Source: Mycobacterium asiaticum
Lineage (GTDB): Bacteria > Actinomycetota > Actinomycetes > Mycobacteriales > Mycobacteriaceae
DNA: 64,000 nt
Assembly (NCBI RefSeq): GCF_001673315.1
Contig: NZ_LZLQ01000023.1
Coordinates: forward strand, 1 to 64,000
Reading direction: 5' to 3'
Every line of letters begins with the position of its first letter. Within the stretch, counting starts at the first letter, position 1. Made by a program: the position numbers and the translations under genes. The notes beneath the pieces are model-generated. The model did no database searches and was not told the origin of the DNA. It saw only the letters and a program-made list of their open reading frames with translations. Shown here in pieces: positions 50,101 to 57,579 of this stretch.

Positions 50101-50349
50101 GGTCGAGTCCACGAGATCAGCGAAAAGTATTGTCAGCCGCCGTATTTCACCACTATGAGCCGGTGTCGCCAGCAATTCCTCGGCGTCGGCGTTGCCTTCG
50201 TCGGCGGCCAGCACCTGTCCCGCCAAGGCGGTGGCCGCGGCATGATCGCCGCTGTCGATTGCTGCCACGGCAAGGTCCAGCAGCGCATCGATGGATGCGC
50301 CTTGTTCGCGATTGTGACCGTTCCCGCTGGGGACATCGCGATCGTCCAC
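47116..50349 (-). CDS. Adenylate cyclase-domain / AAA ATPase regulator (large)
   Basis: The protein has 1077 residues. A short helical N-terminus with two TPR-like helices (about 15-60) precedes a class III cyclase domain (about 68-240) with ILFADLVDST, STHGDGLLAVFG and GANLAARVCGLA. The AAA-type ATPase (about 260-560) has Walker A CGEPGIGKSRLA (near 291) and Walker B LVVAEDAHWFD. A long TPR-rich C-terminus (about 620-1070) follows. No DNA-binding domain is evident. The class resembles M. tuberculosis Rv0891c/Rv1318-type multi-domain cyclases. It is the second such gene within 8 kb, with the opposite orientation. Confidence 0.87.
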   Translation of the reverse strand: MDDRDVPSGNGHNREQGASIDALLDLAVAAIDSGDHAAATALAGQVLAADEGNADAEELLATPAHSGEIRRLTILFADLVDSTALSTSTEPETYRLVVGRYRERVLAIVNQFGGHIGSTHGDGLLAVFGHPVAHENDVRRAVLAGLEINRGVARLSEQAKARFGFEVNARVGVHRGVVYLDTAQEDVYGLGANLAARVCGLASPGGVVVSEAVARLVRDAFDLESCPAAPVKGVPGLIAHYKVVGERAVPTRVTQGPLVGRSGEWQHLQVSWAQAQAGRLDTPGVVFCGEPGIGKSRLATAGETLVRQTDGAVMELIGSPFHTAGGMHPVRSLIERHCGISRFTAPAERLELLNAELERVGLDPVRFIPLLAPVLNIDAQHGYQAVSDQGPELYSMISEAVQTYLLAWFADRPGLVVAEDAHWFDSTSLEVLAGVLDASAGRLLVIVTARHRDWLPDRWPVNVFELRPLTEAESDELITALNPALTPQEQATIRSRCDGLPFYIEQVVAGITEVGVPEALYEPLFARLRASAKVVPVVEAAAVIGRYIDTSLLRSVVDMDDDDLHRVIDELAAARVLEPSNAGGWRFRHELLREVAVELAPPSVRRHLHARVGDALCGFSGEPDWGLVANHYTQAERFDDAASAHQQASASARRRGALAEARGHLSDALTQLDRCAPGPDRDRREVALRLGRGFLAGSAVSPSSPVVATDLERCLQLVGAEVPTASRGRTSTAQELFATLGVLTGYYTGRADLNRATQALELLRAALEQWRPGFWPRLAAWSGVLSFLRGEFADACLNLELATGGGATDNRETETVGFLPIDPIVAARIHLALVRLVQGDLSAAETELAQAAHCVEGLGFPQGPYSLAYLRFAEVWMRMEAGQLDQASALTVEMIEDAQRHGFDQWRLRGTIQQAVVDAWTAFAEDGPSPAFSDRITYISGLVDDLRTADLNVYLTFFEGALARLMIAATQFDDARVRLDAALRLARETGMSFYDSELVRLRSHTEQDPVDRRTELQAALQLARRQKAHLFELRSALDDFELRGQPARSALADAIERVSAESALTELARASAALGTS

Positions 50350-50519
50350 CTTCGTATCCTGTCACTCCCGCCGCGCGACGGCACCAGTCATTTTTCGTGG
50401 GCCAAGGCAGTGCCCCAAAGAATCGAAGTCATGGCGCGCGGCAGAAGTGGGTAAACAACCCAGGTGCGGGCGCTCGGCGCACTTGGCAAACAGGTCACTA
50501 ATCGGAAGGCGGCAGCGGA

Positions 50520-50906
50520 ATGGCTGGGCAAGAAGGGGGCCGGTGGGATGTCGGCGTCAAGAACAACGCGGTGTACGTTCAGCGGATTTCAGACAGCGGC
50601 GACCAGTTGCTGGACGATTCACTGGCGCCGGATGAAGCCCGTGCTCTGGCGGAGTTGTTGACCAAGTTCGCCGACAAGGTAGGCGAGTCCCAGGGGTCCG
50701 AGGACTCGGACGACGACGATAAAGACGATAAAGACAAAAAAGACAAAAAAGACAAAGACAAAGGCAAAGGCAAAGGCAAAGACAAAAAAGATAAAGACAA
50801 AGACGACAAAGACAAAGACGATAAAGATGACGACGATGATGACGATGATGACGATGATGACGATGAAGACGATGATGACGATGAAGACGACGAGTCCTCG
50901 AAATAG
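50520..50906 (+). CDS. Conserved small protein with Lys/Asp-rich polyampholyte tail
   Basis: The protein has 128 residues. The first 60 form a compact-looking domain (RWDVGVKNNAVYVQRISDSGD, then LAPDEARALAELLTKFADKVGES). From about residue 62 the chain is almost only Asp, Lys, Gly and Glu: DKDKKDKKDKDKGKGKGKD, then an unbroken Asp/Glu run. The DNA there is a GAC/GAT-AAA microsatellite, far poorer in G/C than its surroundings. I recognise the head as a mycobacterial hypothetical family, without function. The tail should be disordered and could bind cations or nucleic acids. It lies 171 nt from the divergent cyclase gene. Confidence 0.8.
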   Translation: MAGQEGGRWDVGVKNNAVYVQRISDSGDQLLDDSLAPDEARALAELLTKFADKVGESQGSEDSDDDDKDDKDKKDKKDKDKGKGKGKDKKDKDKDDKDKDDKDDDDDDDDDDDDDEDDDDDEDDESSK

Positions 50907-51045
50907 CTGCTAGCGCCTCGCGGCTCCCGCCGCCGGGGCGAGGTGAAACGGACCATGCGCCGTGCCCGCATGGCTTTTGATGATTCCTCGGCGCGCCACG
51001 GGGTACTGCAAACGTTCGAGTACTGCGCCGGGGGAGTGAGTAATC

Positions 51046-51798
51046 ATGGCAACGCTGCACCGAGACGCTGCGGATGGCATTCATCGCATCGAGCACGCCT
51101 ACGTCAACCTGTATCTGGTGGAGGGCGATCGCGGCGAGTACACCCTGGTCGACGCTGGATTGCCCGGGGTGTGGCCGCATCTAGGTCGCTTACTCAAAGA
51201 GGTTGGCGCGAATCCGGACCGGATCGCCGCGGTGGTGCTCACGCACGCGCACTTCGATCACGTCGGCGCCGCCGGGGCGATCCAGAAGGAATGGCGACTG
51301 CCGGTGTGGACGCACAGCGACGAAAAGGAACTGGCCGCTCACCCGCTGCGGTATCGCCATGAGCGCAATCGCTTCGCGGTGCCGTTGACTCACCCGAAGT
51401 CGTTACCGATCATCGCCCGGATGACGCTGGCCGGCGCGCTGGCCACTAAAGGCATCGACGACGTGCACGTGTTCGACGCCGGGCGCCCTCTTGACGTGCC
51501 CGGAAATCCGGTCCCGGTATTCACTCCGGGGCACACCTTCGGTCACACGGCGTTACATTTTCCGGACCGAGATGCAGTGATCACCGGCGACGCGCTCGTG
51601 ACACTGGATCCCTACACCGGTGAGGACGGCCCGCAGATCGTGTCCGGCGCCGCCACTGCCGACAGCGGGCAAGCCCTGGAATCCCTCGCGGTGTTGGGGT
51701 CAACGCACGCGAAGACCGTGCTTACCGGCCACGGAGCGGTCTGGACGGGCGGCATCGCCGACGCAACCAATATGGCCCTGCGGCGCGGGCCGCACTGA
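51046..51798 (+). CDS. Metallo-beta-lactamase-fold hydrolase
   Basis: The protein has 250 residues. The zinc site is complete: THAHFDHVG (HxHxDH, about 65-73), His in TPGHTFGHTAL, Asp in VITGDALV and His in LTGHGAV. This is the glyoxalase II-like/quorum-lactonase-like branch of the fold; the substrate cannot be told. ATG 51046 is preceded by GGGGGAG. The 223-nt spacer to the next gene carries a possible leaderless promoter and nothing else. Confidence 0.88.
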   Translation: MATLHRDAADGIHRIEHAYVNLYLVEGDRGEYTLVDAGLPGVWPHLGRLLKEVGANPDRIAAVVLTHAHFDHVGAAGAIQKEWRLPVWTHSDEKELAAHPLRYRHERNRFAVPLTHPKSLPIIARMTLAGALATKGIDDVHVFDAGRPLDVPGNPVPVFTPGHTFGHTALHFPDRDAVITGDALVTLDPYTGEDGPQIVSGAATADSGQALESLAVLGSTHAKTVLTGHGAVWTGGIADATNMALRRGPH

Positions 51799-52008
51799 CG
51801 GTCCGCGTCTCCACCGGAACGAATCCGGTGACTGCGAGGAAAACGCGAGGAAATAGGCTCGCGGCCACGTTTGAAAATTGCCATTGCGGGTACGCCCGCC
51901 ATGCCGGTCGGATGGTCGGTGGTTGCTCGACGCCACCGATTTTCGGCCGAAAGTTTCCCATGGGTGCGGCGCAGCGCGTCCAAACGCAAGAAGGCCGACC
52001 CAAACGAT

Positions 52009-52014
52009 TAGGTT
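52009..52014 (+). promoter_or_regulatory. -10 box of the GAF/SpoIIE gene, probably leaderless
   Basis: TAGGTT (TANNNT) ends 7 nt before the ATG at 52022, and no ribosome-binding site is present, as in leaderless mycobacterial mRNAs. No -35 box is obvious. Confidence 0.4.
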
Positions 52015-52021
52015 CGTAACT

Positions 52022-54592
52022 ATGGACGAAGACCGGGATGAATCCGCATTCACCTGGCAAGGCAAGGACGAGCTGGCGAGCCAAATCCACGAACAAATAA
52101 ACGAGCTGCTAGCGGCGCGCGAGCAGCTGGAACATCTGTTGCGGGCAATCGTCGAAATCGGTTCGGATCTGGATCTGGACGTGACCTTGCGTCGAGTCGT
52201 GAAAGCGGCGATGGAACTGACCGGTGCCCGGTACGGAGCCCTTGCGATACGGGGTCCCGACGGTGCACCGGCCACCTTCGTGCAACTTGGCATGGATGCC
52301 GAGACGGCCCGCCTGCTGGGTGAGCTGCCGGTTGGTGACGGCCTGCTACTCGACGACGTGAGTGTGCTCCCGGAGGCGAGCGCTCTGCTTGCGCACGACT
52401 TTGCGATGCGGGCGCTACTGGCGATACCCATCACGGTGCGAGCGGCTGATTTCGGCAATCTCTATCTCGGCGACGACCGGCCCGGGCAGGCGTTCTCCAA
52501 GTCGCACGAAAGCGGCGTGCGAGCGTTGGCCACGGCAGCGGCCGCCGCCATCGACAACGCGCGGCTATTCGAGCGCGAACGGGAATCATCGAAGTGGACC
52601 AACGCGAGCCGGGAGATCACCACAGCACTGCTGTCTGGTGACCCCCAGACCAGGCCGTTGCAGTTGATCGTGAATCGCGCGCTGGAATTGGCCGATGCCG
52701 AGCAGGCGATCTTGCTGGTACCGCTGGAACCGGATTTGCCCGTCGACGAGGTCGACACCCTTGTCGTGGCCGCGACCGCCGGGCGGTACTCCTCCGAAGT
52801 GATCGGTCGGCAGGTTCCCATGGCCGGGTCCACGACAGGTGGTGTCGCACGTCGCGGTCTTCCGTTGATCACCGACTCTTTCCAGTACCCGATTGAGGGA
52901 TTCACCGATGTCGGTGAGCGCTCAGCAATCGTCATGCCGCTGATCGCCAATGACGCGGTGCTCGGTGTGATAGCTGTTGCGCGCCAACCCCAGCAGTCCC
53001 CGTTCGGCAACGACTACCTGCAGCTAGTCAGCGACTTTGCCCGGCATGCGGCCATCGCGCTGGCGCTGGCCGCGGGTCGTGAGCACGCGCTCAACCAGGA
53101 GCTTGCACTCGCCGATACCGTGGATGAGGCCGTGCACGCTGCGGCCGAGGAACTCCGTCGGCTCTGGCGTGCGCGCCGGGTCTTGGCCGTGACATTCCCT
53201 AGCCGCAGCAATACCGCGAGGCCACTGTCGTCCGCACCGCTGGTGGTGTCGGTCGGCGAGAGTGCGCAGTGGACTGACCTGCCATCGGAGACGCAAGAGA
53301 CCCTCGCCTCGCTGCGCGACGGCGACCTGCTGACGGCGAGCGCACCACAAGCCGGGACCGCGGGCATAGCACTGCAGCACCCCGAGGGTGTGCTGGTGGT
53401 CTGGATAGACCTGCCCGAGCGGCGGCTGTTCACGCTGGAAGATCAGACCCTGCTGACTGTGCTGGCCGGCCGTCTTGGCCAGGGTTTGCAGCGAGTGCAC
53501 CAGGTCGACCAGCAGCGCGAGACCGCCCTTGCCCTGCAACACGCGATCCTTGGTCCCGCGGAACTCCCGACCGGGTTCGCTGTGCGCTACCAGGCCGCGA
53601 GCCCGCCCCTGCAGGTCGGCGGCGACTGGTATGACGTTGTCGATCTCGAGGACGGTCGCATCGCGATGGTGGTGGGCGACTGCGTGGGTCACGGTCTGTC
53701 GGCTGCCACCGTGATGGGGCAGGTGCGCAGCGCTTGCCGTGCGTTGCTGTTTCACAGCTCCAGTCCCAGTGCGGTGCTGGCGGGGTTGGACCGGTTCGCA
53801 GCGCGCCTGCCGGGCGCCCAGTGCACCACCGCTGTCTGTGTGGTGCTGGATCCCGACACCGGCGATTTGGTGTACTCCAGCGCCGGGCATCCGCCTCCTA
53901 TCCTGGTGCACGCCGACGGGAGTGCTCAGCTACTCGATGGAGGCCACTCCTTGGTGTTAGGCATGCGCACCGACTGGACTCGGCCCGAAGCCAGTGTCTC
54001 GATGTCGCCGCGCTCGACTCTGGCGCTTTACACCGACGGGCTCGTGGAACGCCGCCGGACCGCCATCGAACAGGGCATTTTCAACGTCGCCGGCGTCGTT
54101 CAGGATGGCCGGGCCACCACGCTGGACAGCCTCGCGGACCAGGTCATGTCCCGCGTCGCGCCAAGCGGCGGCTACCAAGACGACGTGGTTCTGATGCTTT
54201 ACCGCCATCCCGCTCCGCTGGAGCTGCGATTCCCGGCCCATCCTGACCATCTCGCCCCGACCCGCACCGCCCTACGGCGGTGGCTGACGAAGGCCCAGGT
54301 GAACCCGGACCAGACGATGAAGGTGCTCATCGCTGCCGGCGAGGCTGTTTCCAACGCGATCGAGCACGGTCACCGTCAGAATCCGGGTGGCTCGATCACC
54401 CTGGACGCGACAGCGCTCGATGATCAGGTGGAGTTGACCATCACCGACACCGGCACCTGGAAGCCTCCGGAACCGGCTAGCTATCCCAGCCGCGGCCGCG
54501 GTATCACGCTGATGCGCGGCCTCATGCACGACGTCGACATCCATCCCGAAACCGCCGGAACAACAGTTCGTCTAGCCACGAGGATCAGCTGA
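52022..54592 (+). CDS. GAF - SpoIIE/PP2C phosphatase - HATPase anti-sigma-type regulator
   Basis: The protein has 856 residues from ATG 52022; the frame is open 48 codons upstream but with no conserved sequence. A short coiled start (IHEQINELLAAREQLEHLL) leads to two GAF-type sensor domains (about 40-190 and 205-350) and a third weaker one (to about 500). The phosphatase domain (about 510-700) has GGDWYDVV, VVGDCVGHG and a final GGYQDDVVLM with the metal Asps. The HATPase domain (about 720-850) has EAVSNAIEHGH (N box) and GRGITLMRGL (G box). It is a partner-switching protein similar in plan to Rv1364c, without its fused STAS domain. That domain is the next gene, overlapping by one base. Confidence 0.92.
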   Translation: MDEDRDESAFTWQGKDELASQIHEQINELLAAREQLEHLLRAIVEIGSDLDLDVTLRRVVKAAMELTGARYGALAIRGPDGAPATFVQLGMDAETARLLGELPVGDGLLLDDVSVLPEASALLAHDFAMRALLAIPITVRAADFGNLYLGDDRPGQAFSKSHESGVRALATAAAAAIDNARLFERERESSKWTNASREITTALLSGDPQTRPLQLIVNRALELADAEQAILLVPLEPDLPVDEVDTLVVAATAGRYSSEVIGRQVPMAGSTTGGVARRGLPLITDSFQYPIEGFTDVGERSAIVMPLIANDAVLGVIAVARQPQQSPFGNDYLQLVSDFARHAAIALALAAGREHALNQELALADTVDEAVHAAAEELRRLWRARRVLAVTFPSRSNTARPLSSAPLVVSVGESAQWTDLPSETQETLASLRDGDLLTASAPQAGTAGIALQHPEGVLVVWIDLPERRLFTLEDQTLLTVLAGRLGQGLQRVHQVDQQRETALALQHAILGPAELPTGFAVRYQAASPPLQVGGDWYDVVDLEDGRIAMVVGDCVGHGLSAATVMGQVRSACRALLFHSSSPSAVLAGLDRFAARLPGAQCTTAVCVVLDPDTGDLVYSSAGHPPPILVHADGSAQLLDGGHSLVLGMRTDWTRPEASVSMSPRSTLALYTDGLVERRRTAIEQGIFNVAGVVQDGRATTLDSLADQVMSRVAPSGGYQDDVVLMLYRHPAPLELRFPAHPDHLAPTRTALRRWLTKAQVNPDQTMKVLIAAGEAVSNAIEHGHRQNPGGSITLDATALDDQVELTITDTGTWKPPEPASYPSRGRGITLMRGLMHDVDIHPETAGTTVRLATRIS

Positions 54593-54927
54593 TGCCCACG
54601 GTGCTCACACTGGAAAGCGCTCGCTCCGATGACGGGAAGCTTGTGCTGACCGCTTTAGGAGAGATCGATCTGAGCAATATCGATGCATTCGACGATGCTC
54701 TCGGCACGGCCGCCGCCGAGGCCGCCAACAACAGCGAACGGCTTACCGTCGACCTCAGCGAGGTCGAATACCTGGACAGTGCCGCCATCAATGCGCTTTT
54801 CAGTCGGGCCGACCACATTCAACTCATCGCCCACCCGCTGCTCATTTCCATCCTGACCATGAGTGGGCTGAACCAGCTTGTCCACGTCGAACCCGCCCAG
54901 CCGATGGGGGAGCATTCGCAGGCCTGA
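54592..54927 (+). CDS. STAS-domain anti-sigma factor antagonist
   Basis: The protein has 111 residues. The STAS fold is recognised by LTALGEIDLSNIDAF and LTVDLSEVEYLDSAAINALF; the Ser in YLDSAA is the usual phosphorylation site. Such proteins bind an anti-sigma kinase when unphosphorylated and so free a sigma factor. Its ATG overlaps the upstream TGA, so it is made together with the SpoIIE/HATPase protein, which can be both its kinase and its phosphatase. Which sigma factor is served is unknown. Confidence 0.92.
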   Translation: MPTVLTLESARSDDGKLVLTALGEIDLSNIDAFDDALGTAAAEAANNSERLTVDLSEVEYLDSAAINALFSRADHIQLIAHPLLISILTMSGLNQLVHVEPAQPMGEHSQA

Positions 54928-54974
54928 ACCGCAGGCGGCGATGAGTGTCGTCCGGATTCGGAGTCAACCCCAAT

Positions 54975-55535
54975 ATGCGCTCACTCATCATCACCCAGAA
55001 CATCACGCTCGACGGTTCGGTCGAGATGCTCGACGACTGGTTCGATCCGGAATCACACAACGACGACGAACTCATAGCCGAAATGCGTCGCCAGGATGAA
55101 ACCGCCGACGCACTCCTGTTGGGCAGACAGACATTCGAGGATTTCCGCGGCTACTGGCCGAACCAGAACGATGATCCCACCGGCGTCGCCGACTACATCA
55201 ACAGCGTCGCCAAGTATGTGGTGTCCGGCACGCTGACCGAACCGCAATGGCACAACTCGACCATCCTGTCCGGTGGCCCTGTGCACGATGTCGAGACACT
55301 CAAAGCTGCACCGGGCGGTGACATTGTGGCCACCGGCAGCATCACCCTCTGCCACACCTTGATTGCCGCCGGCTTGGTTGACGAATACCGGCTGTTCATC
55401 TATCCCTACGTTCAGGGGCGTGGACGTAGGTTGTTCCCGGACGGGACAACCCTTGCCGGAGTGAAGCCGGCAGCAGGGCCAAGAGCATTTCCGGCCGGTG
55501 TCACCCTGGTCAGTTGGCGCGCCCCAGCCGTTTGA
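54975..55535 (+). CDS. Dihydrofolate reductase-family (RibD C-terminal-like) protein
   Basis: The protein has 186 residues from ATG 54975 (GTG 54945 possible). Family features are LIITQNITLDG at the start, ADALLLGRQTFEDFRGYWP, KYVVSGTL and GDIVATGSITLCHTLIAAGLVDEYRLFIYP. The dinucleotide-binding G-S region and the strand order fit RibD_C/YyaP-like reductases, which use NADPH; the substrate is unknown. It follows the STAS gene by 47 nt on the same strand but is functionally unlike it. Confidence 0.85.
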   Translation: MRSLIITQNITLDGSVEMLDDWFDPESHNDDELIAEMRRQDETADALLLGRQTFEDFRGYWPNQNDDPTGVADYINSVAKYVVSGTLTEPQWHNSTILSGGPVHDVETLKAAPGGDIVATGSITLCHTLIAAGLVDEYRLFIYPYVQGRGRRLFPDGTTLAGVKPAAGPRAFPAGVTLVSWRAPAV

Positions 55536-55811
55536 CCGCGGATCGTCCACCCGCACAACGGCTTCGACCAACGGATGTGTGGTGAGCGAGGCACCCATCG
55601 CCGATCGGAATGCCAAAGAAGCTGTGGGTATTCGGGGGCTGACTTCCGGATACGGCTATGGTGACCGAGGTACTTCTGGTAGGGATAGGTACCCGCAATT
55701 GCTGTCGATGTTGAGCATCAGCACCTATGGCTTGATTTGAGCGGCAGGTTCAGTGCCGGCGCAGCGTGTGGCTGTGCCAGTCCGCCTGCCGTTGTTGCTG
55801 AAAGGTGCCTG
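55536..55811. other. Gap between reductase and response regulator genes
   Basis: No gene is evident. GGGTAT at 55626-55631 resembles the -10 element of SigF-type promoters, with GGAAT 14 nt before it, but the -35 fit is poor. AAAGG ahead of 55812 is the ribosome site for the next gene. Confidence 0.35.
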
Positions 55812-56249
55812 ATGTCGGCCAGCCCTATTGATGTGCTGCTCATCGAAGACGACGCCGGGGATGAGTTGATCACCCGGGAAGCGTTCGAACAGCACATGAT
55901 CGCCAATACCTTGCACGTGGCGCGCGATGGCGCCGAGGGGTTGGACTTCGTCTACCGCCGCGGGCACCACCGCAGCGCCCCACGCCCCGACCTGATCCTG
56001 CTCGACCTGAACCTGCCCAAGTACGACGGCAGGTACGTTCTGCAAACCCTCAAACGTGACCCTGACCTGCAGCACATACCCGTCGTGGTGCTCACCACGT
56101 CGTCATCCCAGGAAGACGTCGTGCGGAGCTACGAACTGCATGCCAACGCCTACGTGACCAAGCCCGTCGACCTCGACCAATACATCGATGCCGTTCGCCA
56201 GATCGACCACTTCTTCGTCCAGGTGGTGCGGTTGCCACCGCGCAGCTGA
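55812..56249 (+). CDS. Single-domain response regulator (Rcp1/CheY-like)
   Basis: The protein has 145 residues, a receiver domain only: acidic pair EDD at 11-13, phospho-acceptor Asp in LILLDLNLPKYDG (about 60), Thr in VVLTTSS and Lys in VTKPVD. The long loop RRGHHRSAPRP and the tail match the Rcp1 group that partners phytochrome-like or GAF-containing kinases. No histidine kinase is adjacent; the GAF/SpoIIE/HATPase protein 1.2 kb upstream is a possible partner by context only. ATG 55812 follows AAAGG. Confidence 0.92.
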   Translation: MSASPIDVLLIEDDAGDELITREAFEQHMIANTLHVARDGAEGLDFVYRRGHHRSAPRPDLILLDLNLPKYDGRYVLQTLKRDPDLQHIPVVVLTTSSSQEDVVRSYELHANAYVTKPVDLDQYIDAVRQIDHFFVQVVRLPPRS

Positions 56250-56330
56250 CCGGGGCCGGCGAGAAGCAAACAGGGCACTGCCCGCCAGGCGAATGTTGGA
56301 CCCACACCGGGAGTACAGCCGTGTCCGCGT

Positions 56331-56684
56331 TCACGCAGACGGCAGAGTGATCCGGATGGGACCACTCCACGCGGCACCGGGATCGAGGACACTACCGCGC
56401 TGAGTGATCGCGACGTCACCGGCGGTGGCCAACTCCCGGGCCAGTTCACGCGCGTCGGGCATCAGATCGCGCCAGGTCTCGCCGCCTACTGCCCGCGCCG
56501 CGTCCGAAGGACAGATACTGCTGTGCGGGCCGCGGTGCCTGGCAAGGGCGAGGATCGACGACCTCAGGCGCTGCCTGATCGGCCCAGTCCCCAAAGCGAT
56601 TTCGGCGTCGTCGGCGCCTGGGCCGCCGCCATCACCCACCCGCTGCAATTCGGCCTGTAATCGCTGGATCACGCTGTCAGACAA
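56331..56684 (-). CDS. DUF3253 protein
   Basis: The protein has 117 residues. The C-terminal two thirds have the winged-helix-like DUF3253 pattern: LRSSILALARHRGPHSSICPSDAARAVGGETWRDLMPDAR, then ELATAGDVAITQRGSVLDPG and GPIRI at the end. The first 35 residues are a variable helical extension. The domain looks nucleic-acid-binding but has no proven role. It is the last gene in a leftward run that begins with the LLM oxidoreductase at 61007, though gaps make one operon uncertain. Confidence 0.8.
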   Translation of the reverse strand: MSDSVIQRLQAELQRVGDGGGPGADDAEIALGTGPIRQRLRSSILALARHRGPHSSICPSDAARAVGGETWRDLMPDARELARELATAGDVAITQRGSVLDPGAAWSGPIRITLPSA

Positions 56685-56809
56685 CAGCTAACCGCTCGGG
56701 GAGTACGTTGCCTGCAGCTTCAACGGTGCTGGATACCGGCCGGGTCGGCACGAACCGCTCGCAGAATCGGTCGGTGTTGTTGTCATCTGTCGACCCGGGT
56801 AGCAGCGGC

Positions 56810-57493
56810 TCAGTCGGGCGGAGCGGGCGTCATCGATCCGATGAAGTACGTTTCGTGCCCGGTGGGGTAACCACCGCCATTGGTGGCGATGTGGACGTGG
56901 TCGTAATGGTTGGCGGTTTCGTTGCCCAGGTCGGCCGTCCAACTTCCCGAGCGGATGCCGAGATAGATCTTCTGACGCCAGATCACATGGTCGATTCCCC
57001 ACCGCTTGGCATTGGCCAGAGCTAGCCCGGCGATCTGATCGCCCAGTGCGATGCCCTCCGGGCTGCTGTGGTCAGGGATCATTACGTCGATCGCCAACCC
57101 GCTCGGATGCCATCGCAACGCATCCTGCCGGAACCCGCCGATGGTCTTGATCTCCGGAAACAGCACACCGATGGCGCGGGCCGCCCAGATGGTCTTGATC
57201 TGCAAACCCGACTCGGGCGCCACCCCCGCGGGCAACGCGATCTGGAAGTCCTGGGCCGCCATCGGTGCGTTACCGGCCAGCATCGCCGCCTCGGCGGCAC
57301 TGGCGATCTGCGGCCCGTTGGGCGGTGGTGTGCTGCTGACCTGGCTGGTCGGCGGCGCGGCCGTGGGGGTCTCGGTGCAGCATGGCGTCTTGGGTTTGAT
57401 GCCTTGGGCGTAGATCATGGCGGCGGACAGGACCAACGAGGCCACAATTGCCAGCAAGCGTCCCCAGGTCTTGGTTGACGCAACTTTGCCCAC
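56810..57493 (-). CDS. Exported protein with ARB_07466-like C-terminal domain
   Basis: The protein has 227 residues. An N-terminal signal or anchor helix (about 12-30, LLAIVASLVLSAAMIYAQG) and a Pro/Thr-rich linker come first. The C-terminal domain (about 90-220) has IGGFRQDALRWHPSGLAIDVMIP, then the end HYDHVHIATNGGGYP with an HxH motif that could bind metal, as in D,D-peptidase-like folds. M. tuberculosis has similar exported proteins (Rv0320, Rv1728c as I recall). A cell-wall role is plausible but unproven. Confidence 0.8.
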   Translation of the reverse strand: MGKVASTKTWGRLLAIVASLVLSAAMIYAQGIKPKTPCCTETPTAAPPTSQVSSTPPPNGPQIASAAEAAMLAGNAPMAAQDFQIALPAGVAPESGLQIKTIWAARAIGVLFPEIKTIGGFRQDALRWHPSGLAIDVMIPDHSSPEGIALGDQIAGLALANAKRWGIDHVIWRQKIYLGIRSGSWTADLGNETANHYDHVHIATNGGGYPTGHETYFIGSMTPAPPD

Positions 57494-57579
57494 GAAAGCA
57501 CTCTAGTGTCGGATGGGGCCAATGTGGCAGAGTTTGTCGGTTGTTCGGAGGTTTTTTATTCTCGTCCGCGAGCGCTCCG

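Noticed and set aside
50557..51180. Minus-strand frame with His/Arg/Leu- or Ser-rich product opposite the Lys/Asp-tail gene
   Set aside because: It is the antisense reading of the microsatellite; the sense strand has a conserved head domain and a proper start.
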